Part shown: piece by piece, positions 1 through 7,770 of the stretch
Position numbering within the stretch: the first letter of the stretch is position 1
Layout: each line of letters opens with the position of its first letter
From: Canibacter zhoujuaniae
GTDB lineage: Bacteria > Actinomycetota > Actinomycetes > Actinomycetales > Microbacteriaceae
Assembly (NCBI RefSeq): GCF_011752005.1
Contig: NZ_JAAIJZ010000002.1
Span: 124,001 to 188,000, forward strand
Direction: 5' to 3'
DNA: 64,000 bases
The notes under the pieces: generated by a model
The model's input: only the letters and a program-made list of their open reading frames with translations
What the model was told of the DNA's origin: nothing
Database searches by the model: none
Translations under genes and position numbers: made by a program

Positions 1-492
1 GCTCGCACAGGAGATGTGCCGAGAATTCTCGAGGTAATGCAGCCGCTGGTTGAAAACAGGATTCTGTTGGGTAAGGATCCGGTGACCGTATATGAGACAA
101 TTCAGCAGTTCTATGTTGCAGAAGATGCCAGCGGAGAGCTGCTAGGTTTCGGTGCGCTGCACGTCATGTGGGAGCACCTTGGTGAGGTGCGCACGCTTGC
201 AGTTGTGCCAGAGGCGTTGGGCAAAGGTGTTGGGCACGCTTTGGTTGAGCGGATCGAAGCTGATGCTATCGAGCTGGGTCTCAAACAGCTTGTGTGTCTA
301 ACATTTGAGGTGGAGTTTTTTGCCCGGCACGGTTTTCAAGTGCTGCCCGCAGAACCGGGAGAGTTTGTTGCTGAAGCCTATGAGGTGCTTTTAAGCTCGC
401 GAGATGAGGGCGTCGCCGAATTCTTGGATCTTGCGCGGGTGCGCCCCAACACACTCGGCAACACACGCATGGTGAAGACGGTGGCGCAGTGA
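1..492 (+). CDS. Amino-acid N-acetyltransferase (GNAT), 5' end outside window
   Basis: The frame is open from base 1, and the residues before the GTG at 16 (ARTGDV) continue the usual N-terminus of this family. The true start therefore lies upstream, and the AGGAG at 9-13 is coding sequence. The protein is a single GNAT domain with the acetyl-CoA-binding turn GKGVGHALV and a C-terminal HGFQVLPA stretch. It resembles the short stand-alone actinobacterial amino-acid acetyltransferases that acetylate glutamate at the first step of arginine synthesis. That substrate is inferred from resemblance; no other arginine gene is in view. The stop overlaps the next gene's GTG by four bases, so the two are probably co-transcribed. 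Confidence 0.8.
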   Translation, partial: ARTGDVPRILEVMQPLVENRILLGKDPVTVYETIQQFYVAEDASGELLGFGALHVMWEHLGEVRTLAVVPEALGKGVGHALVERIEADAIELGLKQLVCLTFEVEFFARHGFQVLPAEPGEFVAEAYEVLLSSRDEGVAEFLDLARVRPNTLGNTRMVKTVAQ

Positions 493-1103
493 CCGACATC
501 ATAGACAGTAAACCCACTCGCAAAACCTTTCGAAGACGGCGATTAATGGTGGCCGCTATTGTTGTTTCGCTTGCGGCGCTTGCTGTTTTCCTAATCACCG
601 GCCGTTTTTCACTCGGGCCGACAGCACGCAATGAAGTAACGCTGTTAGACGGCTTGGTTGACACATCTGCGCCGCGCAATTCCGCTGCCAACGCGGAAGC
701 AACCGAGTGCGGAGCAGGCGATCTCGAGCTGCTACCTGTGACCGATAAAAATAGTTACGGCCCGGGCGAGCTGCCGAAGCTGTCGCTGACGCTAGAAAAC
801 ACCGGAAAAGCGACATGCTACTACGACGTTGGCACCAGTCAGATGATATTTGAGATCTCGTCAGGCGCAGAAATGGTGTGGCTTTCGACACACTGCCAAA
901 CTGAGGCGGATCATCGACTCGTGCTTTTAAAACCAGGGCAGAAGGTTGAAAGCGCGCCACTTGAGTGGCAGCGCCAGCGCTCGACCGAAGACACCTGTAA
1001 CGATGATCGGCCGGATGCGATTGCCGGTGGAGCGGCCTACCATTTGCGGGTGGGCTTGGGGGAGCTGCCCGGGAAAAGCTCAGTACAGTTTCTGCTGTAT
1101 TAA
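489..1103 (+). CDS. Membrane-anchored extracytoplasmic protein of unknown function
   Basis: This 204-residue protein starts with an Arg/Lys-rich cytoplasmic stretch (RKTFRRRR), followed by one hydrophobic segment at about residues 20-38 and then an outside domain. The outside domain has four cysteines (about 74, 110, 136, 170), which suggests two disulfides. It reads like a beta-rich fold (LSLTLENTGKATCYYDVG) similar to the DUF4232-type domains found in actinobacterial envelope proteins. I do not recognise a specific function. The GTG start overlaps the preceding TGA as GTGA, typical of translational coupling. Whether the hydrophobic segment is an anchor or an uncleaved signal cannot be settled from sequence alone. 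Confidence 0.7.
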   Translation: MTDIIDSKPTRKTFRRRRLMVAAIVVSLAALAVFLITGRFSLGPTARNEVTLLDGLVDTSAPRNSAANAEATECGAGDLELLPVTDKNSYGPGELPKLSLTLENTGKATCYYDVGTSQMIFEISSGAEMVWLSTHCQTEADHRLVLLKPGQKVESAPLEWQRQRSTEDTCNDDRPDAIAGGAAYHLRVGLGELPGKSSVQFLLY

Positions 1104-1171
1104 CCGTTACCCGTAAATTAGCCTCTTTAGTTAACCCAGAGTAGGATAGGGGTGAGCCTGAGAGGATCTGA

Positions 1172-2368
1172 ATGAACAGCCAATCTAAGCCAAGTTCACA
1201 CGGCAAAGGTGCGCTCGCTGGTGTGCGCGTTGCAGATTTCTCACGGGTGCTCGCAGGCCCCTATGCAACTATGATGCTTGCGGATCTGGGCGCGGACGTT
1301 ATAAAAATTGAAAGCCCCGCAGGTGACGGCACCAGACAGTGGACGCCGCCGGTTAACAAAGCTGGGCAGGCAACCTACTTTGTGAGCGCCAACCGTGGTA
1401 AGCGTTCGATCGCGCTCGACCTGAGCAATGCTGCAGACCTAAAAATTGCGCGCGAACTTGCAGAAACCGCAGACGTTGTTATTGAAAACTTTAAGCCCGG
1501 CACAATGGCAAAATTTGGCCTTGACTACAAGACGCTCGCCGCAAAAAATCCACGGCTTGTGTATGCATCAATTTCCGGCTTTGGCGACGGCAAAGGCGCG
1601 GGCCTGCCCGGTTACGATCTGCTCGTGCAGGCCGTTGGTGGCCTGATGAGCATCACCGGCAGCCCAGAGAGTGAACCAAATAAGGTTGGTGTCGCGATGG
1701 TTGACATCATCACCGGTTTAAATGCAGTTATCGGCATACAAGCCGCCCTCCGGGCGCGTGACACTGCTGGCAGCGAGGTTTACGGTCAGGGGCAGCACGT
1801 GAAACTGTCACTGCTCACCTCCCTGCTGTCAGCGCTGAGCAACCAGGCATCCTCAACCCTTGAAACAGGCACTTCGCCGCGACGCATGGGTAATGCTCAC
1901 CCGTCAATCGCCCCCTACGAAACGTTTGCGGCAGCAGACCAGACCATCGCGCTCGCAGTGGGCACAGACGCGCAATTTAACCGACTTGTTGAGGTGCTTG
2001 GCAAACCGGAGCTCGCATCTGACGAGAGGTTTAAGACCAATGCTTCTCGCGTTGCGCACCGCGCAGAGCTGCGCCTCTTACTTGAGGGCGCTCTGCTGGC
2101 GAACACCGCAGAGCATTGGGTGAGTGAGCTTGAAAAACAGCAGGTGCCAGCAGGTCGCGTCAACACTGTTGGGCAGGCGTTTGATTACGCCACAGCGCTC
2201 GGCCTGAATCCAATTGCGTCTTTGACAGGAATCGCACCAGACGGCACCGCAGTTGAGGTGCCAACGGTTGCCAACCCGATCCACCTTTCTAAAACACCTG
2301 CCAGCTACCATCTGGCTCCACCAAAACTAGCTGAACACCAAGGTTGCACCTGGCTCGACGTTGAGTAG
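1172..2368 (+). CDS. CaiB/BaiF family (type III) CoA-transferase
   Basis: The 398-residue protein is a full-length family III CoA-transferase, which moves CoA between carboxylic acids through an aspartyl-CoA thioester. The N-terminal Rossmann part shows DFSRVLAGP and MLADLGADVIKIE; the catalytic aspartate is D178 in VAMVDIITG. The ATG at 1172 has GAGAGGAT just upstream. The next gene, 37 bases downstream, is a glutaryl-CoA dehydrogenase-like enzyme. This pairing matches succinyl-CoA:glutarate CoA-transferase plus glutaryl-CoA dehydrogenase in lysine/glutarate breakdown. The substrate is inferred from that neighbour, because family III members with different substrates look alike at this level. 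Confidence 0.88.
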   Translation: MNSQSKPSSHGKGALAGVRVADFSRVLAGPYATMMLADLGADVIKIESPAGDGTRQWTPPVNKAGQATYFVSANRGKRSIALDLSNAADLKIARELAETADVVIENFKPGTMAKFGLDYKTLAAKNPRLVYASISGFGDGKGAGLPGYDLLVQAVGGLMSITGSPESEPNKVGVAMVDIITGLNAVIGIQAALRARDTAGSEVYGQGQHVKLSLLTSLLSALSNQASSTLETGTSPRRMGNAHPSIAPYETFAAADQTIALAVGTDAQFNRLVEVLGKPELASDERFKTNASRVAHRAELRLLLEGALLANTAEHWVSELEKQQVPAGRVNTVGQAFDYATALGLNPIASLTGIAPDGTAVEVPTVANPIHLSKTPASYHLAPPKLAEHQGCTWLDVE

Positions 2369-2405
2369 AACCAAGCACACACCTGCACCAAAATAGGAGG
2401 CACTA

Positions 2406-3566
2406 ATGAGCACCATTGACGATCTATTCGACGTCTCAAATCTTGTCACGGCAGAAGAGCGCGAGTGGCAGTTAAAAGCACGCGAATTTGCGCAGACCAA
2501 GATCGCTCCGATTATCGATCGCGATTTTGAGGATCGCCGCCTCCCGGTTGAGCTTGTCTCGGAGGTGGGCGAGCAGGGCTTCTTCGGAATGTATATGAAC
2601 GGCTACGGTCTGGCCGGTGCTTCGTCAGTTGCTTACGGCCTGGTGGCGATGGAGTTTGAGGCTGTTGACTCCGGCTTCCGCACCATGCTTAGTGTGCAGG
2701 GCTCTCTCGCAATGGGCGCAATCTACAAGTTCGGATCAGAAGAGCAGAAACAGACTTGGCTGCCAAAGATGGGTAAGGGGCAGACTGTTGGCTGCTTCGG
2801 GCTCACCGAACCACAGGGGGGCAGCGATCCGAACACTATGATTACAACCGCTCGCAGGGACGGTGACGAGTGGGTGCTCAACGGTAAGAAGCGCTGGATC
2901 GGGCTGGGCACAATCGCTGATGTTGCCGTCATCTGGGCGAAAGATGAAGAAGGTGTTGTGCGCGGTTTTGTTGTGCCGACCGACACTCCGGGATATGCGG
3001 CGCAGGCAATCGAAAATAAACTTTCGATGCGCGCTTCACTACAGACTGAAATTACCCTCACCGATCTGCGTCTACCAGCTGACGCTGTGATGCCTAATGG
3101 GCAGGGTCTGTCGGCGCCGTTTAAGTGTCTGAATGAGGCCCGTTACGGCATCGCTTGGGGTGTTATGGGTGCTGCCCGCAACTGCCTTGAGGTTGTGGTT
3201 GAGCGCGTTCAAACACGTGAGACCTTTGGGGAGCCAATTGGCGCGAAGCAGCTTGTGCAGGGCAAGCTCGCTGATTGTTTTGTTGAGTATGAGAAGGGTC
3301 TTTTGCTTGCGCACTACCTCGGCAGTTTGAAGGATGCGGGCAAGCTGCACCACAACCAGATTTCAGTGGGCAAGCTTAATAACGTGCGTGAGGCGATCAA
3401 GATCGCTTCAACCTGTCGCGCACTGCTCGGCGGTGACGGTATCACCAGCGATTTTCCGGTTATGCGCCATATGGCAAACCTCGAGTCGGTGCGCACCTAC
3501 GAAGGCACCGATGAGGTGCATCAGCTCATTTTGGGTCGTGCGCTCACCGGCCTCGCAGCGTTTTAA
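2406..3566 (+). CDS. Acyl-CoA dehydrogenase, glutaryl-CoA dehydrogenase-like
   Basis: This FAD-dependent enzyme (386 aa, the usual length) would oxidise and, if a true GCDH, decarboxylate glutaryl-CoA to crotonyl-CoA, passing electrons to ETF. The middle region has the FAD/substrate segment CFGLTEPQGGSDP and the GCDH-like NGKKRWIGLG. The catalytic base is E366 in TYEGTDEVHQ, the position used by GCDH-type and short-chain enzymes. The C-terminus ends in GRALTGLAAF, as in GCDH. A strong AGGAGG sits 6 bases before the ATG. It follows the CoA-transferase gene and is probably in the same transcript. Confidence is high for the family and moderate for the substrate. Confidence 0.88.
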   Translation: MSTIDDLFDVSNLVTAEEREWQLKAREFAQTKIAPIIDRDFEDRRLPVELVSEVGEQGFFGMYMNGYGLAGASSVAYGLVAMEFEAVDSGFRTMLSVQGSLAMGAIYKFGSEEQKQTWLPKMGKGQTVGCFGLTEPQGGSDPNTMITTARRDGDEWVLNGKKRWIGLGTIADVAVIWAKDEEGVVRGFVVPTDTPGYAAQAIENKLSMRASLQTEITLTDLRLPADAVMPNGQGLSAPFKCLNEARYGIAWGVMGAARNCLEVVVERVQTRETFGEPIGAKQLVQGKLADCFVEYEKGLLLAHYLGSLKDAGKLHHNQISVGKLNNVREAIKIASTCRALLGGDGITSDFPVMRHMANLESVRTYEGTDEVHQLILGRALTGLAAF

Positions 3567-3577
3567 TCCTGGCACAG

Positions 3578-3637
3578 CGCAAAATTGGTGGGGCTCTCGA
3601 GCGCGGATCTGTGCTGAACAGCTCCGCCAATTTTGCG
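3578..3637. terminator. Large hairpin after the acyl-CoA dehydrogenase gene
   Basis: Bases 3578-3595 pair with 3620-3637 in an 18-bp stem with two non-Watson-Crick positions and a 24-base loop. There is no U-tract on the plus side (the following bases are AATCTAAAAAC). It is probably a transcription end or mRNA-stabilising stem between the acyl-CoA dehydrogenase and mdh. Confidence 0.55.
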
Positions 3638-3662
3638 AATCTAAAAACTAGAAAGAGTCAAA

Positions 3663-4655
3663 ATGGTTGCAAAAACTCCAATCAAGGTTGCGGTTACCGG
3701 CGGTGCGGGTCAAATTGGTTACGCGCTGCTTTTTCGGATCGCAGCAGGTGAAATGTTTGGCCCCGACCAGCCGGTAGAGATTTCGGTGCTGGAGGTGCCT
3801 GCGGCTGTCGAAAAAGTTGCGGGCGTGGCAATGGAGCTTGCTGATTGCGCCTTTCCGCTGTTAGCTGATGTGCGGTGGAGCGCAGATGCCGAAGCAGCGT
3901 TTGACGGAGTGAACCATGCCCTGCTGGTTGGGGCTAAGCCGCGCGGGCCGGGTGAGACGCGAGCTGATCTGTTGGCTGCGAACGCAAAGATTTTTGCGAG
4001 CCAGGGGCGGGCGCTGGCGGCAGCAGCCGCAAAAGATGTGAAGGTGACAGTAACGGGTAACCCGGCAAACACAAATGCGCTGACAGTGCTTGCGACCGGG
4101 GCGGGTCTTGACCCAAAGAACGTCACAGCGCTGACCCGTCTCGATCACGACCGTGCTATTGCGCAGCTTGCCGCGAAACTCAAAGTTTCACCTGGGGCGG
4201 TTAAGCGCATGACAATCTGGGGCAACCATTCAGACACCCAGGTGCCGGATTTGGCGCACACACTTGTGAACGATCGTGCAGCGCTCGAGCAGGTAGATGC
4301 GAACTGGGTGGCAGACGAGTTTCGCCCGACTGTGGCCAAGCGCGGTGCCGCCATAATTGCGGCGCGTGGAGCCTCATCTGCCGCCTCAGCTGCAAATGCA
4401 ACCATCGCACATGTGCGTGACTGGGTGCTGGGCACGGCTGCTGACGATTGGGTTTCTATGAGCGTTGTCTCTGACGGCTCTTACGGTGTGCCAGAAGGGC
4501 TCGTGAGCTCCTTCCCGGTCACTACCGCTAATGGTGAGTGGCAGATCGTTAAGGATCTTGACGTGTCAGAGGAAACACTCAACTTGATAGCGGCCTCAGC
4601 CAGAGAGCTTGACGCAGAGCGTCAAGCTGTGCGCGAACTGGGTCTTATCGACTAG
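3663..4655 (+). CDS. mdh: Malate dehydrogenase (NAD-dependent)
   Basis: Reversibly oxidises malate to oxaloacetate with NAD in the cytoplasm. The 330-residue length and sequence match the bacterial cytosolic-type MDH family. The nucleotide-binding loop is TGGAGQIGY at about residues 13-21, the mobile substrate loop contains PRGPGETR, and the catalytic Asp/His are in LTRLDHDRA and IWGNHSDTQ. The usual second aromatic in the last motif is replaced (DTQVPD), a minor variation. An AAAGAG sits before the ATG. A malate:quinone oxidoreductase is encoded at 14353, so the cell carries both the soluble and membrane routes. The 3' end converges on luxS with only seven bases between them. Confidence 0.95.
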   Translation: MVAKTPIKVAVTGGAGQIGYALLFRIAAGEMFGPDQPVEISVLEVPAAVEKVAGVAMELADCAFPLLADVRWSADAEAAFDGVNHALLVGAKPRGPGETRADLLAANAKIFASQGRALAAAAAKDVKVTVTGNPANTNALTVLATGAGLDPKNVTALTRLDHDRAIAQLAAKLKVSPGAVKRMTIWGNHSDTQVPDLAHTLVNDRAALEQVDANWVADEFRPTVAKRGAAIIAARGASSAASAANATIAHVRDWVLGTAADDWVSMSVVSDGSYGVPEGLVSSFPVTTANGEWQIVKDLDVSEETLNLIAASARELDAERQAVRELGLID

Positions 4656-4662
4656 TTGAGAC

Positions 4663-5163
4663 CTAGACAACTTCGCTGCGGTCGAAAGCGTTAAGGCTGA
4701 ACCCCTGCGCCACAATCTGTGCTGCCCACTCTTTTGCTGAGTGGAGAGAATGATCCCGGTAGTTGCCGCACGACTCAGCTGTTGTTCCTGGCACATCTGC
4801 CCATTCGATCCGCTCTGCAATAGTTGCTAGTGAGTAGCGAATTGCCTCAGCAACTTCGCGCACTGTTGGCTCTCCCCAAACCATGAGGTGGAAACCGGTG
4901 CGGCACCCAAACGGAGAGATGTCTATTACGCCGGCAAGACGTGTGCGCAGCAGACCTGCGATTGTGTGCTCGATTGTGTGCAAACCTGCGGTTGGAATTT
5001 CCTGCTCATTTGGTTGCACTAGGCGCACATCGAAGTTGCTGATTGCATCACCTTTCGGGCCGTGCTCTACGCCGATCAAGCGAATATACGGAGCTTTAAC
5101 AGCGGTGTGATCCAACTCGAAGCTCTCTACCTGTGCAAGTTGCAGTTCCTTGTTTTCAGACAT
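4663..5163 (-). CDS. luxS: S-ribosylhomocysteine lyase (AI-2 synthase)
   Basis: Cleaves S-ribosylhomocysteine to homocysteine and DPD, the precursor of autoinducer-2. The metal site is complete: H62 and H66 in HTIEH and C132 in ESCGNY. The catalytic C87 is present in SPFGCRTG. The length (166 aa) is normal. The start has no ribosome-binding site. A TACAAT box ends six bases before the ATG, so the mRNA is probably leaderless. The gene is divergent from the MTA/SAH nucleosidase that makes its substrate. LuxS is scattered among actinobacteria, so its presence here may reflect recycling, signalling or both. Confidence 0.95.
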   Translation of the reverse strand: MSENKELQLAQVESFELDHTAVKAPYIRLIGVEHGPKGDAISNFDVRLVQPNEQEIPTAGLHTIEHTIAGLLRTRLAGVIDISPFGCRTGFHLMVWGEPTVREVAEAIRYSLATIAERIEWADVPGTTAESCGNYRDHSLHSAKEWAAQIVAQGFSLNAFDRSEVV

Positions 5164-5169
5164 GCGAAT

Positions 5170-5175
5170 ATTGTA
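5170..5175 (-). promoter_or_regulatory. luxS -10 box, leaderless promoter candidate
   Basis: Read on the minus strand the sequence is TACAAT, then six bases, then the luxS ATG. Transcription would begin at or next to the A of the start codon. No clear -35 box is visible at 17-18 bases upstream. Confidence 0.5.
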
Positions 5176-5304
5176 TGCGCTATTGGTGCGTATCTGCGGA
5201 GAGATTACGGCAAATTGCAGGCCGGTAGAAACTCATAGCATGCCAAGCTAGGCTGGAATGGTCGCTGAAATATGCTGTCGGCGCATAACTAGATTGGATT
5301 TATT

Positions 5305-5883
5305 TTGGCTTCCGCACTTTCTACGCTGCTCGTTTTCGCGCACCAAGATGAGGCGTCTGCGTTTACAGATCTGCCACACCTAGTAACGGGTGTGGGAAAG
5401 GTAAACGCTGCTGTAGAGCTGGCATTTGCGCTGCATCAGGCGGCAGTTAGCGGTAACCCATATCAGCGAGTTATTGTGCTTGGCACCGCCGGCATTGTAG
5501 GGCGTGAGCACGACCTCGACACGGTGGTGCAGATAACGCGGGCTGTGCAGCACGACTTTCCACTGCCGAGCCCGGAGGTTGCAATTACCAACAGCCCGAA
5601 ATGGGAGGCGACAGCGGCTATCGCGACCGGTGATGAGTTTGTCAGCACTGACGAGAAGCGCCGCGAAATAGTCTCGCTCGGTGCTTCGCTGTGCGACATG
5701 GAGATTTACGCCTATGCCCGCATCGCCGACAGGTTTGGGGTGCCTCTTGAGGTGTATAAGGTGCCCAGCGACTTTGCTGACGAGGCTGCAGTTGCTGAGT
5801 GGGATGAAGTGGTTTTCTTAAAGAGTCAGCAGCTGCGCAAATTTTACGATGAGAAGCTCAGCGCTGCTGCCTCAGAAAAATAG
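5305..5883 (+). CDS. MTA/SAH nucleosidase-like protein (short form)
   Basis: This nucleoside phosphorylase-superfamily protein would hydrolyse S-adenosylhomocysteine and methylthioadenosine to adenine plus the thioribose. It has GVGKVNAAVE near the N-terminus, GTAGIVG at about 60-66, the substrate-contacting Met-Glu (M132-E133) and the catalytic Ser-Asp pair (S155-D156 in PSDFAD). At 192 residues it is shorter than the usual ~230, with tighter loops throughout. A TAG at 5290-5292 blocks any upstream extension, so the TTG at 5305 is the first usable start; its ribosome site is poor. The divergent luxS supports the role: this enzyme makes S-ribosylhomocysteine for LuxS. Confidence 0.8.
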   Translation: MASALSTLLVFAHQDEASAFTDLPHLVTGVGKVNAAVELAFALHQAAVSGNPYQRVIVLGTAGIVGREHDLDTVVQITRAVQHDFPLPSPEVAITNSPKWEATAAIATGDEFVSTDEKRREIVSLGASLCDMEIYAYARIADRFGVPLEVYKVPSDFADEAAVAEWDEVVFLKSQQLRKFYDEKLSAAASEK

Positions 5884-5885
5884 CC

Positions 5886-5939
5886 AAAATGATCGTTAAT
5901 GATTATTTGGAGTTTCAAGTAATCATGAACTATCATTTT
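5886..5939 (+). promoter_or_regulatory. Operator-promoter of the amino-sugar operon
   Basis: A 20-bp inverted repeat (5886-5905 against 5920-5939, 18 of 20 matching) with a 14-base spacer. Each arm holds two AATGAT/ATCATT half-sites ten bases apart (5888 and 5898; 5922 and 5932), one helical turn. The right arm contains TATCAT at 5931-5936, a good -10 placed seven bases before the ATG at 5944. TTGGAG at 5907-5912 is a plausible -35 with an 18-base spacer. A bound repressor would cover the whole promoter. The likely ligand-responsive regulator is the DeoR-type protein encoded at 9523 (inference). Confidence 0.75.
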
Positions 5940-5943
5940 TACT

Positions 5944-6846
5944 ATGAATGAACAAGCAAAGGCGCTCGGCGCATGGATGGACGCAGAACTGCGTACCCAG
6001 CCAGACAACTGGCAAACCGCTGTTGATCTTGTTAGCAAGGTCAACCTCCCGAAAAAGGGCGAACGTCTCGCAATTATTGCGTGCGGCACACCAAGCTTTA
6101 TTGGCGAAAGCTATGCGAAGATTCGTGAGGCCGCTGGTTTCGGTGAGACCGACAGCTTCCTCGCAACCGAAGCAAAGCTTGATCGTCCTTACGACCGTGT
6201 GCTCGCTATCACACGCTCGGGAACCACAACAGAGGTGCTAGAAGCCATCGAGCGTGTGCGCGGGCGAATTCCGGTTACCGCAATTGTGGGGGATCCAAAC
6301 ACCCCTATTGTTGACATAGTTGATGAGCTGATTCCGCTGCCGTTCGCGGATGAGCAGTCGGTTGTGCAGACCAGATTTGCCACCACAGCGCTCGCGCTGC
6401 TGCGTGCACACACCGGTGAAAACCTTGATAAAGCGATCGCTGACTGTGCGCAGGTGCTGAGCGAAGAAGTAGATCAAGACTTAGTGACAGCAGAGCAAAT
6501 CGCGTTCCTCGGCCGCGACTGGACTATCGGTCTCGCGCACGAAGCCGCGCTAAAGAACCGTGAAGCGTCGCAATCGTGGTGCGAGTCTTATTCAGCAATG
6601 GATTACCGCCACGGCCCAATCTCAATCGCAAACAAGAACCGCGCCACCTGGATGCTCGGTGTTGCGCCGGAGGGTCTGCGCGCACAGGTTGAGGCGCTTG
6701 ATGCAAAATTCATTGAGCGCCCAGAGCTTGACCCGATGGCGAGTCTTGTAGCTACACACATGGTTGCAGTTGAACGTGCTCGCCACCGCGGGCTTGACGC
6801 TGATAAACCGCGCGGTCTGACCCGTTCAATCATTCTCGAACCATAG
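5944..6846 (+). CDS. SIS-domain sugar-phosphate isomerase/deaminase, AgaS-like role
   Basis: The 300-residue protein carries two SIS (sugar isomerase) domains like the isomerase half of GlmS: ITRSGTTTEV in the first and EAALKNREAS plus MDYRHGPISIA in the second. It lacks a glutaminase domain. First gene of the amino-sugar operon, it would convert galactosamine-6-P (or glucosamine-6-P) to the ketohexose-6-P with loss of ammonia. That is inferred from neighbours; the protein is shorter than classical AgaS (~380 aa) and may be a distinct subclass. There is no ribosome-binding site before the ATG. A TATCAT -10 box lies seven bases upstream, so the message appears leaderless. Confidence 0.8.
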   Translation: MNEQAKALGAWMDAELRTQPDNWQTAVDLVSKVNLPKKGERLAIIACGTPSFIGESYAKIREAAGFGETDSFLATEAKLDRPYDRVLAITRSGTTTEVLEAIERVRGRIPVTAIVGDPNTPIVDIVDELIPLPFADEQSVVQTRFATTALALLRAHTGENLDKAIADCAQVLSEEVDQDLVTAEQIAFLGRDWTIGLAHEAALKNREASQSWCESYSAMDYRHGPISIANKNRATWMLGVAPEGLRAQVEALDAKFIERPELDPMASLVATHMVAVERARHRGLDADKPRGLTRSIILEP

Positions 6847-6855
6847 GTGGTAGCG

Positions 6856-7770
6856 GTGGCAGCTCGTGAGAGGCTCTTCGGCCAAGGCCCGGTTGTGCTC
6901 GCATTTGATGTGGGTGGCACCGATGTGAAGCGTGGCTGGGTCGATGCTGAGGGCAGTCTGCACGAGCTGCAAACCGTCCCAACACCTGTTGCAGGCGGTG
7001 CTGAGGCGATCATTGAACTTGCCGCCGAAACCCTGCAGCAGGTGCCTGAGGCACGCGGATTTTCAATGGTTGTGCCGGGCATCGTAGACTCTGCAAGCGG
7101 TATCGCTCACAGTTCGGTTAACCTCGGCTACCGTGATGTGCCCTTTCGCCAGCTGCTTCAGACACGCCTGCAGCTGCCTGTGTTTTTCGGGCACGACGTC
7201 GCTACCGCCGGTTATGCCGAGCACGTTTTCGGCGCTGCCAAAGGAGTTGACAGCAGCGCGGTGATAACCGTTGGCACAGGTATTGCCGCTGCGCTCATAA
7301 TCGCAGGAGAGCCGGTCACCAGCCGCGGTTGGGCGGGCGAGTTGGGGCATGTGCAAATAGCTGACGGCCCCGCCTGCGGGTGCGGCGCTCTGGGCTGTCT
7401 AGAAACAATTGCAAGCGCAGCCGCAATTGCCCGCCGCTACAGCGAGCTCTCGGGTAACACAGTGCCCGGTGCCCGTGAGGTGTTAGAGCGCATGCAACAG
7501 GGGGATCCGCAAGCCGCTGAGGTTTGGGAGAGCGCGTTAGACGCACTCTCCCAGGGGATCCAAATCACAGCAGGGCTGCTTGGAGTTGAACGGGTGGTTA
7601 TCGGTGGCGGCTTAGCGCAGGCCGGTGACAATCTCATAGTTCCGCTGCAGGAAAAAGTGCGACAGCGCACCACCGTTACCAAGCTTCCTGAGATAATTCT
7701 CGCTAGCCTAGGTGCAAAAGCTGGAATTATCGGCTCACTGTTGCGAGCCAGAGAGATTACAAAACAATGA
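6856..7770 (+). CDS. ROK family sugar kinase
   Basis: ATP-dependent kinase of the ROK family, probably phosphorylating an N-acetylhexosamine at C6. The phosphate-binding motif DVGGTDVKRG is near the N-terminus. Further on come GTGIAAAL, the GELGH motif and the zinc motif CGCGALGCLE typical of ROK sugar kinases. No N-terminal DNA-binding domain is present, so it is an enzyme rather than a NagC-type repressor. The frame is open from a GTG at 6847 directly after the previous stop, but AGGTGG at 6845-6850 is correctly spaced for the GTG at 6856, which I chose. The gene overlaps the PfkB gene by four bases. Confidence 0.88.
   Translation: MAARERLFGQGPVVLAFDVGGTDVKRGWVDAEGSLHELQTVPTPVAGGAEAIIELAAETLQQVPEARGFSMVVPGIVDSASGIAHSSVNLGYRDVPFRQLLQTRLQLPVFFGHDVATAGYAEHVFGAAKGVDSSAVITVGTGIAAALIIAGEPVTSRGWAGELGHVQIADGPACGCGALGCLETIASAAAIARRYSELSGNTVPGAREVLERMQQGDPQAAEVWESALDALSQGIQITAGLLGVERVVIGGGLAQAGDNLIVPLQEKVRQRTTVTKLPEIILASLGAKAGIIGSLLRAREITKQ

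Noticed and set aside
595..1206. Minus-strand open frame of 203 codons
   Set aside because: It covers an apparently real plus-strand gene and the next promoter; its composition is Ser/Arg-rich shadow type.
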